Positions 27,210 to 37,828 of a DNA stretch of 64,000 nucleotides are shown here, one piece after another. The translations under genes and the position numbers were made by a program. The notes beneath the pieces were generated by a model. That model was not told where the DNA came from, made no database searches, and saw only the letters and a list, made by a program, of their open reading frames with translations. Where the stretch lies: contig JAHYIO010000042.1 in the NCBI GenBank assembly GCA_020543525.1, positions 372,001 to 436,000 of the forward strand. The letters run 5' to 3'. Source of the DNA: Coriolopsis trogii. Lineage: Eukaryota; Basidiomycota; Agaricomycetes; Polyporales; Polyporaceae. Numbering within the stretch: the first letter of the stretch is position 1; each line of letters starts with the position of its first letter.

Positions 27210-28430
27210 GTTCGTAGGCGCTTGACAATGTTGTGAACTTGTGTTATGGCCACGATGTCGTCGACTCTGCTGGCTCCAGGAGCATGAAGGTGAATGATTC
27301 CGCAAGATTGGTGGCTCGCTATGCACGAGTCATCTTGGATTTCGGACCGTAGTCGATCACGGATACCCTGTTTTCCCGCACGACTGGCTCTGGCAGCATT
27401 CCAGATTTCCTCTGCTGCCTCAGGCAAGGTGCGTTCTTGAAGCATTGCACTGCCATGCCTCCGGAACCAAGATCGTTCGGAGCATGTCAACATTCGTAGG
27501 ATAAGAACAAATGTATGCCTTCAAGGTATGTCTCCTTGATATCTGGGACAGGGTGCGCTGCGTCAGGACGCTCATCCATTGACTCCTGTAGATACACTAT
27601 ACGGATATTTTGATGGGCCAGAACGAAGGGTACACTACTGAGAAGCGCATTCAATTCGTAGGCGAGTATCGATATTATGGCTTACAAGTCTCATGTTCTG
27701 GATGACTATGTGTCGAACTGCTGACCTAGGGATATCCTGGTCGTGCCTTTGTTTTTTGATAGTTTATTAGTAGTTTTCCAGGTGGGTCCGACGCATGACG
27801 CTCCATAGACAAGAGATATCGACAGATATTCGGCACTTTGCCGTCGACGGCCAGATTATTCTCAGAACATTGCAGAGGACTCTCTGCAATATCTCCCATG
27901 GAGCTAGCGCAATTGAAGACGTGGACGTAGCAGCCGAGTTCGTCGCTCGCGGCGCAAGGTCTCTACATATTCCATGCGAGGTATAGCGAAGTCTGGATCG
28001 GCAGCAAATCACGATATGGCGAGACAAGAGTGTGTTTAGCTGGATATGGAGCGTAAGGTGAATCACCAGTATATCTGAACCGTTGCGATAATCATCCGGA
28101 AATACAGGTTTCGCTCTGTCATGATAGTCAACCACGGAACGGACAGAAGGCGACGATCCCGGTTATGCGTCAGCTATGACACGGATGGCGACCTCGATCG
28201 ACACGGTAGCTCTCCTATATTGGTACTACTCCTACCAAACGTCCATGGCTGTGTGCATACATCAACGTACGTGCCCTGCTGTGGACTTAGATCAAGTGCT
28301 AAAGCTATCTAGTCTTTGTGCTGTCCTATTCACACGGCATCTCAAGCTTTGCCGGAGTGGCTCAGCCAAAGTCTAACAAAGCGGACATGTCGACCCTTTG
28401 TCGCTAAGACCAGAAGCGACATTCGCCCTT
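27210..28430. other. Intergenic region between GNAT and cyclin 2 genes
   Basis: Divergent intergenic DNA of about 1.2 kb shared by the promoters of the acetyltransferase (minus) and cyclin 2 (plus). It is noticeably AT-richer around 27.5-28.1 kb. No coding sequence is supported. Confidence 0.5.
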
Positions 28431-28436
28431 TATAAG
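28431..28436 (+). promoter_or_regulatory. TATA-like element of cyclin gene 2
   Basis: TATAAG within CTTTATAAGTT lies 73 bp upstream of the ATG at 28504. This spacing puts the probable transcription start after the upstream in-frame TTG and supports 28504 as the start codon. Confidence 0.5.
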
Positions 28437-28503
28437 TTTGACACGTTCCTTCGACCGCCACGAGTCTCTCGCCCCACGTTATCACCTCCGGCTCCCTGTG
28501 ACC

Positions 28504-29631
28504 ATGTCTCGCCACATCCTCGACATCACGGAGCCTAACCGCCCTCGTCCGGTTCGCAGAGCCCCCTCTGTTCCTTATTCCATCGCCACCCTCGCAACCG
28601 ATTCCGTCGACCGCTATTTTGGCCACCAGTACGTCGCGGAGACGTGCGCTCGCTTCATCGCACACAACTATGATGCATTTCTTCCGCCTCCCGACGTGCC
28701 GCCCCTGGATATCTACGTCGCGTACATCCTTCACAGGACGAAGTACCCGCACTTGGTTGCATACAGCGCCATATACTACCTCGGTGTCCTTAAACAGCGG
28801 TTCCGTAACCAAGTGGCCGGCGACCATCGACTCTCGGGCCACCGAATCTTCCTCACCGCATTCATGCTCTCCGCCAAAGTGCTCGCCGACGACACGTACA
28901 GGAACTCGTCGTATGCCGACCTTGTCGGGAGCGTGACGAACGCGAAAGAGATCAACACGATGGAGCGCGAGATGTTGGCGTTACTGGACTTCAGGCTCCA
29001 GATACCCCCGGCAGAGTTGCAGGCGTTCCGCAAGATCGTCGACGCAGACTTTCATAGGCCGGGGCCGTACCCAACGTACGAGTTTGCCAGCTTTTGGGCG
29101 AGGCCGGTCAGTATCCCCCCTCATCTGCTCAAGGACTCGAAGGTACCTGGTTACTACGAAGCGGCGCCGGCGCCGCCTGGCGCCTTCTTGCCCCCGCAGT
29201 CCACCATCTCGTACCCGAACCATCGAGAGCTGGAGCCGAAACGGTCAGCGATGAAGTCGTCGTCGTCCGCCTCCAGTGCGGCCTCGCAAGCGGTCAAGAT
29301 GCGGCAGCACACCTATCCTCCCCCTCCCCTGCCTGTCGTCCCTGAGGCTGCGACTGCACGTCGGACCGCGACTACCGGTACGATCTATCGTGCCGGGATC
29401 TCCTCTGCGTCGACGTCGATTCCGGAGATGCGGGAGGTGAAGCGGAGCGCTGCTCTTCCTATGGTTGCGCGGGCCGTGTATGGAGTGCAGAGCGCAGTCA
29501 TGAGCACGGCGAGTGTCGCTGCTGCGGCAGCGACGGCGGCGACGCAGCCGAGTGATTGGGTTCGCGCCGCACCTCTGGTGTGGAAGGAGCCTTCGCGGCC
29601 ACGGGTGAATGCATCATGGCGAGAGCTGTGA
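28504..29631 (+). CDS. Pho80/PCL-type cyclin, copy 2
   Basis: Intron-less cyclin gene of 375 residues, predicted to partner a Pho85-type CDK. The N-terminus is short and basic. The cyclin box, about residues 30-200, includes VAETCARFIAHNY, YVAYILHRTKYP, SGHRIFLTAFMLSAKVLADDTYRNSS in sections, KEINTMEREMLALLDF and a GPYPTYEF end, block for block like the cyclin at 14.7 kb. The C-terminal half is Ala/Ser/Pro-rich and ends WVRAAPLVWKE plus a short basic tail. The ATG at 28504 (ACCATGT context) is chosen over the earlier in-frame TTG at 28438 because of the TATA element just upstream. Absence of the intron found in copy 1 makes a simple recent tandem duplication unlikely. Which Pcl group it belongs to cannot be decided by eye. 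Confidence 0.85.
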   Translation: MSRHILDITEPNRPRPVRRAPSVPYSIATLATDSVDRYFGHQYVAETCARFIAHNYDAFLPPPDVPPLDIYVAYILHRTKYPHLVAYSAIYYLGVLKQRFRNQVAGDHRLSGHRIFLTAFMLSAKVLADDTYRNSSYADLVGSVTNAKEINTMEREMLALLDFRLQIPPAELQAFRKIVDADFHRPGPYPTYEFASFWARPVSIPPHLLKDSKVPGYYEAAPAPPGAFLPPQSTISYPNHRELEPKRSAMKSSSSASSAASQAVKMRQHTYPPPPLPVVPEAATARRTATTGTIYRAGISSASTSIPEMREVKRSAALPMVARAVYGVQSAVMSTASVAAAAATAATQPSDWVRAAPLVWKEPSRPRVNASWREL

Positions 29632-30500
29632 GCTTACACTGTTCCTGTACGCTCGCAGGATGAGATCGTCTCGATCGCGTCTGGTTACGCACATCTGCTA
29701 TCTTATTTTGTATTATGTGTTACGTTCCTAGTCTCTCTGCTAGCTACTCCACGCCGTTCTTTTCTAGTACTGTACCCATACCACCATTCACTACATGAGG
29801 TTATCGTGTCGCTGACTTGTATCGCTCTTTAATCACATCTCTACGTATCACATAGTTTCTCGGTCTTCTTATCTAGCTGTCTTTGCCTGTCTTCCAATAT
29901 GTGTGGCCGGCGGTGTCATGGTTAGACCTCAATGCCTCAAGTCTAGTTTTGTTGTCATGAACGTGATCTATAACTTGCTATTGACGAGGATTGGGTCCCA
30001 GGGGCCGGCAGCAGAACCAACACAGCTCCCCAAAGTGAACGAGGATGCGTAAGCATGTGTAGTCACAATGGGCGAGTCGAGCATCGTGCCATCGTCGATA
30101 CACTCGGACGTGATCTTGCATATGCTACATATCTTGGGGCTACACCGCTGGACGCATAGGAAAGCATGTGAGGCTACATTGTACAGTCAATCCAGGTTAC
30201 CTAAATGAGTTTACGCAGAGACCTGAGATTGCGCGACGGCCTAGGAGTCAGGACGCACTGAGCTACCTTCCCGTTTAGATTTGCCACAGCATGTACTAGT
30301 ACTGGCGCCTTTACGTACCAACCCTGACACCATTGATCGCTCGTATGGCAGACAATGAAAGTACAGCAGCGCAACATACAAGAGAAGTACAACAGCTGTA
30401 GAATCCATGGTGATGTACAATCGAGTTGGCAACCCCCACCCTCCACCGCCTTATCCTTGGGACATCTTGCGTTCCCACTACTACGGCACGCCGCAGTAAT
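29632..30500. other. Intergenic region after cyclin 2
   Basis: AT-rich 3' DNA of cyclin 2, facing the minus-strand small gene at 30.5 kb. Short minus-strand frames at 30201-30446 may be its 3' untranslated region. No gene is supported. Confidence 0.45.
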
Positions 30501-30800
30501 CTAGATGAGGCCGCACCGTCTGTACCTCCAGGCGGCGGTGGGGCGCGTCGGGGTCTGACCCGACAGGGAGGAGTAGGGCGGCGCGAACGCGAATCCGTCA
30601 ATATCGTCACCGTCCAACGACAAAGGGGCGTAATCAATGGTCGAGGCGGGTCGCCTACCCTCGTCTTGCTGAGCGACGACTGAGGACAATGTCTCAGTAC
30701 TGATGGTTTGTAGAAGTGGGAATATGTACTCACGCTCGTCGAAGTCGTACCCATAGACGATGGAGAACGCGAACTTCATGATTTTGGTGAGGGACAACAT
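30501..30800 (-). CDS. Small hypothetical protein, one intron
   Basis: I do not recognise this product. On the minus strand, exon 30800-30734 joins exon 30679-30501 across a 54-bp GTGAGT...CTCAG intron, giving 81 residues. The frame also stays open through the intron (99 residues), because 54 is a multiple of three. The N-terminus is MLSLTKIMKFAFSIVYGYDFDE, mildly hydrophobic; the middle is acidic (DGDDIDGFAF) and the end is Arg/Trp/Tyr-bearing. A TATA-like CCTATATATC on the minus strand lies roughly 110 bp upstream. Support is limited to gene architecture; it could be the N-terminal part of a longer gene or spurious. Confidence 0.3.
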   Translation of the reverse strand: MLSLTKIMKFAFSIVYGYDFDEREYIFPLLQTISTETLSSVVAQQDEGRRPASTIDYAPLSLDGDDIDGFAFAPPYSSLSGQTPTRPTAAWRYRRCGLI

Positions 30801-31522
30801 GTTTGTGAGCGACGATAGATGCGTCTGGATACGGCAGTGAAAGTAGGGATAGGAGTAGCAAGACTGGTGCTCGATGCCTCGGAGGTTAGCAGCTCAGGTC
30901 ATGATGATATATAGGACCTACTGTGTGGCGAAAGCTCTTTGTGCTGAAGTGAAAGACACTTTGAGTGGCACCGATGAAAGTGAGCAGCCTCACCCGACCG
31001 ACATGCGTTGATGGTGAGTACCATCGGCAAGTGATACTGTCAAAGACTCAAACAATGGTGTGCCACTGACCGACGCACGGCGCAGCGAGAAGCTGCGACG
31101 TGCGAGGTCGCTTGGAGCTCCTTTGACAATGCATCTGGCGCAGAGCACTCATGACCTAAACCACCTTGCAATCACTGTGATGGTATGTCATCTTTCTGGG
31201 ATTCTCGGAGTGATATGTAGCGAGCCCTCCTCACCTGCCTCGGCCTACTCTTGCTGCTAGTCGGGAACTTGCGACCGGGACGAGGACTCGTTTGTTCGTC
31301 CAAGTGGTGAAATCGTCAGTGCTTAATATCCAGACTTTCTCTCAGACACCCTGGTGAGTCAGTACTTGGCGACGGCACTTAGCTGACTGCTATCCCAGCC
31401 TATCGTCGCGCTGCTCCTAGCGATTGACAATAGGTAGAAGCCTGGTCCAGGACTGAGTATCGTGAATTCTTTCCAACTCGTGCCTGCGCATGCGACTTGA
31501 ATGGGGAGACGTGGCAGCCATA
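30801..31522. other. Intergenic region left of the MULE
   Basis: No gene is seen. It contains the presumed minus-strand promoter of the small gene at 30.8 kb and ends at the MULE target duplication. Confidence 0.45.
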
Positions 31523-31531
31523 CACTCCGAG
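31523..31531. repeat. MULE target-site duplication, left copy
   Basis: CACTCCGAG, repeated exactly at 35377-35385 directly outside the other TIR. Confidence 0.93.
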
Positions 31532-31759
31532 GGAAGGTGAGCACGACCACCCACTTTCCTGATCAGGAATAGTCCCATCAGCTTATCTCACCCCAGCGTC
31601 AATCCCCTTCCTGCCTTATACAGTATCATCCCGCCGCCCATCCCGCCCATCCCGCCCTCCCCTTCCTGCTCGTCGCACTCCATCATTATCGCGCGCGCGG
31701 GCGGCGTTTCGCTCGCAATCGATAGAAAACATGTATAATCAAGCTTTTGTACCATATTA
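31532..31759. repeat. MULE terminal inverted repeat, left
   Basis: 228 bp, complementary to 35149-35376 at 227 of 228 positions. It contains the internal palindrome CCTGATCAGG and a GC-rich CCCGCCCAT run. Confidence 0.93.
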
Positions 31760-32075
31760 CTGAGGCTTTCATAGCAAATACTACGGGAATCATGCACCTC
31801 TGGGGCTCCTTGGCTGTGGGCAGCACTATCAGGCCGCAAGGGCATGCTACTGGTCCGATGTCACTGTACCTGTGAGAGCATTGTGAGTGCGCAACATAGA
31901 AGACATGCACAAACATGAAAATATGGGGAGAGGGGGTAGTAAGGTCATGATAATAAAGAGATGCAAGGCGTTACAATATGGGTTTTGCGGCCGCATTGAG
32001 CATATGCCAAGCCCTGGGGCCCCTGATTTTCTTGCACTACTTCACCGTCCCCTCGTCTGCATCCTCTGCATATCT

Positions 32076-35000
32076 ATGGGGTCAACACGCACCCCGAAGG
32101 TGAATTCCGCGGCAGGCGGATTCCTAAAATGGGTACATGTCAGCCACAAGGAAGCAAACAAGGAGAACGTAGCTGTCAAAGCGCGCCGCAAAGCTTCGAA
32201 CGTCTACCTCCACAAGCTATGGCTCACTCCCGACCAGATGACAAGACTGCAAGTGCTGTATCAGACAAACACTATCGAGAAGCATGAATATGACCCACGT
32301 CAAGATGCAGACCAAGTCACAGCTGCGGCTCTTCTTGCAATGATTGGCTTAGACCTCGATGCTCGCCAGAGCCTCAGCAACCGGTGGAGTGTTCGGTGGG
32401 GAAAGTCGTCTGGAAAAGGAGAAGCTGAGGGCTGGGGCGAAGAGGAGACCTGTCGAACACTATATCAGTGGTGCGTAGAACTGTCCTGGGACTGTAAAGC
32501 TTGTGCGGTAACCCAATTACCTTCTACAGCGACTGCGGCTATGATCACACTGTCCGCAAGTTTAAGACTCGTCGGAATCCAGTTGATTTCACAGGCTGCC
32601 TTGCCCATGTTGAGGTGCTCTATCAGGTCAAGACAAGCAAGGTTCTACTTATACGCGGTCATTTTGAGCACAACGACGCGTGTAAATCAGCTTTCACGGC
32701 ACGTATCCCTACCTTCCCACTCCATCCCTCAGTATTCGCGGCCGCGCTCGAACAGCTCCAGCTTGGGGCGCAGCTTTCAGAGATACAAGAGACGAACAGA
32801 AACCTTATCAGACAATGTGGCTATCCTGAGCAGCCGAGAGACTTACGTTCATCCCGATTCCGGTGGTTATTACGGAAATCTGACACCCGCTCCCTCTACC
32901 GTCAATTCAATCGGCTCCGCGGCATCCGTACCTCGGTTCCACCTCATGTCAACGTGCACGAGTGGCTGGACCCAACATCACCTGCATACATCCAGGCCTT
33001 TGCCGATGCTGTCTTCCACTATTCAGCGCGCGCCGAGAAGGAGGATCGTTTCGAGGTCTGTATCGCAACGGACGACATGCGTCATTCAACATGGCAATAT
33101 GCGCACGACTCACAGCTCATCCTCGACGGGACTTTTGGTGTCTGTGACCGGAAGGTCCTGCTCTTCATTGCCATGGGCGTTGATGAACACAACCGGGGAG
33201 TGCCTCTGGCGTTCTTCTTCTTCTCTGCCCCTTCTGGAAACCAGCAGACATCAGCAGGCTACAACACTGAGATCCTCACAAAATTACTCAAGCAATGGAA
33301 AGAAGACCTCGAACGCGTCAAAGGCATCAGCTTCCAACCCAAAGTCGCCATCACTGACACGGACCTGAAAGAACGCGGTGCCCTGTTGGCTGTCTTCCCT
33401 GGCATCTGGCTTCTCATCTGTCTGTTCCATCTCCGTCAGTCATGGCGCAACCATCGGACACGTGTACTCAAGGGAGCATCCGCTACTCACGATCAGTTGC
33501 GCGCTCGTCTTCAACGCCTTGAAGAGGTGCTGATTGCGTCCACGGACCATGCTGCTGCTATGCATCTACTCAGCGTCGAGTCACTGGTCATACAAGCGAT
33601 GCCCAATGGCTCTGCACGTACCGGAGCTGAGGAGCACGTTGCGTATCTCAAAGCCTACTGGATGTCGGAGCCGTTGTGGGAGGGCTGGTCTACCTTTGCG
33701 CGCCAGCGAGCAGCCGAGATTCTCAAGTGCAAGATCACTGGCGTCCTGCCCACAACCAATCATCTCGAGGGGTTCAATGGCGTACTCAAGCGCAAGCATC
33801 TTCGTCGGTGGCAGAGAGGGGGTCGACGGCTGCGCGTGGATGTGCTCCTTCATCTCCTGGTCTTCTCCATCCTTCCTTCCATATTTCAGGCACGCGCACT
33901 TGAGAAGGAGGAGAACGCACGCCTCAGGAGCCAGCTGCACGCATTGCCGGGCGGGGAAGCACTCGTCAAACAACACATAGAACGACATGACGGTGCACGC
34001 TACTCGCGGAAACAGTACCCCCCTCCCATTGTCTATACCACTCTCACCGTCGACCCGGAGCGTGACATGCAGGCAGTGGATCTCGAGCAGCATGGCCAAA
34101 TTGGCGTGCCCACGTTTGACGATCAAACTCGCACCTTCGAGTTTGACTGCTTCTCATCCGCCGCCCTTGCCTCAGATGTCTTGCCAACACGCTATACAAT
34201 CTCACTCGGACTGGATGGATCAGCCGGATGCTCGTGTCCTGACTACCTCTACAGAGGGCATGCATGCAAGCACATCCGTGCCGCGCTCCTCCGGCTCCAG
34301 TCGCTGCGCTCGCGCGGCCTTGCCATACCTGTGATTGACATACCTTGCACCGAGGACGAGGCACGTATCCGCTTTCTCAAGACACCACCCCTCGTAAAGC
34401 CCCTCACCACCAACATCCCTCCCTCATCTCCTGCTACCAGTGATCCTGAACCTTCTAGTAGCCTCCCGATGTCCCCCGCCGAACTGCTGAGGCAACGCGC
34501 AGCCCAGGTTGTTGAGGATGTGGTGAGGGAGTCGGGTGACGTCTTCCAGTTCCGGAGAGATGAGTTGTTCTTGCAGACGAAGGCGGGCTCTGTCCAAGAC
34601 GATGATGTGGTTGGAGAGAACGATGAAGAGCGTGATGAAGAGGACAGCGAAGATGACACGGACGACGAAGACGAGGGCAACATGGCCGGAATGGAAGGCA
34701 GGAAGGAAGCAGTGCAAGGGAGCGCGCATGCAGGTCTCAACCGACAAGTGGTGGGACGCGTTCTGTATGAACTTGACGTGATTGGACCGCAGTTGGGCGA
34801 GTTGTCGCGCCTCCTGCATGGCGCCTCTTTATCCGAGGCAGACGTTGATCGAACCTTGACTGCGAAGACTTATATGGACGAACTCTCCGCTCAACTCTCG
34901 CGGATGCTTTCTGACGTTGATGCCGAGAATTCCAGCGGCAGGTCGTCTCACGCGGTCCAAATGCCCTCTGCTCTCTTTCCTTCATCCGCATATCTCCACA

Positions 35001-35137
35001 CAATCCCGCCGCTTCGACCATGCACCCCTCCCTCCATTAGTACTGCAAAACAGAACCAAGAGCGTATCCTTGCCGCCATCCTGCCGCCTTCACCCGAGAA
35101 GACCCAGAGGCGCCATGATTCTCATAGTATACACTAG
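32076..35137 (+). CDS. MULE transposase with SWIM zinc finger
   Basis: Cuts and reinserts the surrounding element. Exon 1 is 32076-32470 and exon 2 is 32530-35137, with a 59-bp GTGCGT...TACAG intron, giving 1000 residues from the ATG at 32076; in-frame ATGs from 31905 could add up to 57. Order: a Lys-rich N-terminus; a zinc-binding domain from about residue 132 with CDCGY and GHFEHNDAC; the MULE RNase H-like core with catalytic Asp331 (LILDGTFGV), Asp408 (AITDTD) followed by CLFHLRQSW, and Glu545 (NHLEGFN); then a SWIM finger with Cys699, Cys701, Cys711 and His713. The tail is acidic (EDSEDDTDDEDEG), then Ser/Pro-rich. No stop or frameshift interrupts it, so all parts expected for activity are present. 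The first-exon start is the least certain point. Confidence 0.9.
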
Positions 35138-35148
35138 AAGAGCCTCTC

Positions 35149-35376
35149 TAATATGGTACAAAAGCTTGGTTATACATGTTTTCTATCGATTGCGAGCGAA
35201 ACGCCGCCCGCGCGCGCGATAATGATGGAGTGCGACGAGCAGGAAGGGGAGGGCGGGATGGGCGGGATGGGCGGCGGGATGATACTGTATAAGGCAGGAA
35301 GGGGATTGACGCTGGGGTGAGATAAGCTGATGGGACTATTCCTGATCAGGAAAGTGGGTGGTCGTGCTCACCTTCC
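35149..35376. repeat. MULE terminal inverted repeat, right
   Basis: 228 bp, the inverted partner of 31532-31759. Its inner edge begins 12 bp after the transposase stop codon. Confidence 0.93.
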
Positions 35377-35385
35377 CACTCCGAG
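35377..35385. repeat. MULE target-site duplication, right copy
   Basis: CACTCCGAG, identical to 31523-31531. Nine bases is the usual Mutator-type duplication length. Confidence 0.93.
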
Positions 35386-35644
35386 TCATGTTAGAGCTGA
35401 ATCAAGCCTAGACTGTTAGTATCCATTGTTGATCAGTCGGCTTGCGACTCTAACGACGGTTCTACTATTCTTACTTAAGGATTACGTAAGAGTACGAGGT
35501 CCTACCAGCCAAAAGGAAAGATTGGACTTCCGATTATCGGAGTCCAAACGTGACTAACACGGGTTAGCAAGTCTTACAAGCGCGTCGACCCAAGCCGCAT
35601 CACAACTCTTCTCCTCTCACCACCACCCATTCCTTTCCGCAACC
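35386..35644 (+). promoter_or_regulatory. Short Nab2-like gene promoter and leader next to the MULE
   Basis: Only 259 bp separate the transposon duplication from the Nab2-like ATG. The last 60 bp is a pyrimidine-rich leader (TCTTCTCCTCTCACC) typical of basidiomycete housekeeping genes, with no clear TATA box. Any upstream elements beyond 260 bp have been displaced 3.8 kb by the insertion. Confidence 0.5.
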
Positions 35645-37828
35645 ATGGCTTTCGGCTTGACTATGGGGACGGACCGCGCGACTGCGCTCCAGAGTATGAT
35701 TGAGAGCGAGCTGGTTAAGAGGGGTCTGGGTACGGAGCCAGGTAAGTCTGTGTTACAATCCGCGTGGGGTTGGAGGACTCATCCGTCGCAAGACCCTGTC
35801 ATGGCGGAATATATCACCATTATGGTGATAAACAACAAGACACCAGGTGAGTATTCTACTATTATGCTGTATGCGGGTGTGGGGGAATCTTCCAGTCCCA
35901 CACCCCACGCAAAGCGTGGTGATGAAGCTTATGCTGACTCTCCCGCAGATCAAATCAAAACGGAATTGGTTGATTGTGAGCACTTTGTTCGATATGTAAT
36001 TCAATCAGGTACTGAAGCACTTTTGACGCGATAAGTGGTCAACAACGAAGGAGGTACGTAGTGTGCCTACCATGTTGTCCATTCCGCATGGCGCTCACGC
36101 CCCACTAGACATCAGTGGCTTCGTCGACTGGCTGTTTGAGGAGGCGAGCAAGGGTGCACCGCAAGCTGAGGTTCCGACACCGGCAGCGGAACCGTCCACT
36201 TCCTCTCAACCTGCACACGATACCCTCCCACATCAGACAGCCGACAGCCGACGTCCTCCGAATGGCCCCCGCACATCGGCCCCAATATACCAACAAGCTC
36301 TCTCCCAAGCCATCCCCACCACCTCGCCTACTGGTCAGAAGCGTACGGCCTCTGCTCGCTCGCCATCACCAAGTGGGCACCCACCAATGAAGTCAAGACG
36401 CACGGACCTTCCCACAGGCCCCCGTGCCATGTTCCGCGATCGTGACCGGGACGGACACGGTCCCGGGGGCGGTCCACGCAGCCTTCTCGATCGCATGGGC
36501 CCGCGAGGTGGACATGGGCCACATTTCAACCCACATGACGACGTTCAAGCGCGTATTGACAGTATCACAAATGGTGGCCCTCCCGATCCTAACATGATGA
36601 TGATGAACGGCGCGTTCCCGATGAATGGTATGCCTGGAATGGACATGGGTGCGATGGGCATGGCGAATCCGATGATGCTACAGGAGTTGATGCTCAACCA
36701 AATGGCGATGATGTCGCAAATCGCTGGCGCGATGGGCATCATGAACCCTGCTAATGGGCTCATGAACGGTGGGTTCCCGATGCAGCCTGGCATGGGCGGC
36801 GACATGACTCAAATGAATGGGATGAACGGGATGGGTCCGGGTGGCGACGGTCGCGGACGAGGACGTGGAAGGGGTGGGCCGAATAGAGGTGCAGGGAGGG
36901 GGAGAGGAGGACATGCTGGTCACCATTCTGCCGAGCCACCAGCCGCTAACACGACACCTACAAACATCCCTCCTATACCCGTTTCCCAACCTGTTGCCCC
37001 GATACCAGCATCGGCATCCGCACCCGCTGTGATCGCTCCTGCCCCCATCACTCCTTCCGCCTCGGGAGGTGTAGCCCGGCAGGGCTTTGTCGCGCCAGAG
37101 CGTCCGGCGTCACCGACCCTGTGTAAATTCGGCTTCAAGTGCACAAACCCTGTCTGCCGCTACGCCCACCCGTCGCCCGTCGCGACCGCGGAGAGTGGTG
37201 TAGTCCTCAGCAACGAGGCCTGCGAAAAGGGCAAGAATTGCAAGGATAAGGACTGCATCAAAGGCCATGTCAGTCCTGCTGTCCTCAACCCGAACGGTAC
37301 GTACGTTTGTCACTCCATGCGCGCACAACATCCTTATGAGGTTGTACAGCCGAAGTCCCCAAGCCCTCCTTCATTCCACCTTCTGTCTCCGCCCCTACAC
37401 CTCCCGTCAGCGCCATCCAGTGCAGATATGGTGCCGCTTGTACTCGTCCCGGATGTACGTTCGCCCATCCGCGCCCCGCGCAATCTCACCACGCTGTGCC
37501 CTGCAAATTCGGCGCGTCGTGTACTCGTGCCAACTGTACCTTCCAGCACCCGGAAGGTCGCGTCCTCCCTACCACCTTCCACCGTGGTCTCTCGACGACC
37601 GGCCCCATCATCAGCGTTCCGAATCCGGAGACGGGATCGATGGGCGCTCCGAGACACAACAAAAGCGTTACGTTCAAGCGGCCTGACGGTACTCCGACCA
37701 CCGCGGCTGAGCTGGAGAAGAGGGTGAAGGAAATGGAGGAAAAGAAGAACGAGGCGCAGAAGGCGATTGCGCAGGCACAGGCTGGAAAGAAGGACGACGC
37801 GTCGCCTACCGTGCCCATTTCGGCTTGA
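35645..37828 (+). CDS. Nab2-like CCCH zinc-finger poly(A)-RNA-binding protein
   Basis: Nuclear poly(A)-binding protein that limits tail length and helps mRNA export. Exons are 35645-35741, 35793-35846, 35949-35975, 36037-36054, 36109-37296 and 37350-37828 (introns 51, 102, 61, 54 and 53 bp), 620 residues. The spliced N-terminus reads LGTEPDPVMAEYITIMVINN, then QIKTELVDLVNNEGDISGF before VDWLFEEA, the PWI-like Nab2 N-domain pattern. The middle is Met/Gly-rich (MNGMPGMDMGAMG), then an RGRGRGRGG box at about 280-300. Four Nab2-style CCCH fingers follow: 404-419, 437-452, 486-501 and 513-528, spaced Cys-x5-Cys-x4-Cys-x3-His. A Lys/Glu-rich helix ends the protein. The 18-nt exon 4 uses an AAG acceptor and is the least certain join, but it restores the domain. 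Yeast Nab2 has seven fingers; here four are evident. Confidence 0.85.

Larger units (their letters stand above)
31532..35376 (+). mobile_element. Complete autonomous MULE DNA transposon
   Basis: An element of 3845 bp bounded by 228-bp terminal inverted repeats (31532-31759 and 35149-35376) that differ at one position only (T at 31739 against the complementary C in the other arm). It is flanked on both sides by the 9-bp direct repeat CACTCCGAG (31523-31531 and 35377-35385). Ends begin GGAAGGTGAGCAC. Long TIRs, a 9-bp target duplication and an internal MULE/SWIM transposase together are diagnostic of Mutator-like elements. Near-identical TIRs and an uninterrupted transposase frame suggest a recent insertion and a possibly active copy. 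It lies 260 bp upstream of the Nab2-like gene. Confidence 0.95.

Noticed and set aside
28438..28503. N-terminal extension of cyclin 2
   Set aside because: The upstream codon is TTG and lies directly after the TATA-like element, so it is probably not transcribed.
32501..35137. 878-codon frame taken as the full transposase
   Set aside because: It begins at a TTG inside the intron. Splicing 32471-32529 joins it to the upstream exon with a continuous zinc-binding domain.
35099..35222. Separate small gene inside the right TIR of the MULE
   Set aside because: The open frame is a by-product of the inverted repeat; the same peptide is read from the left TIR in the opposite direction.
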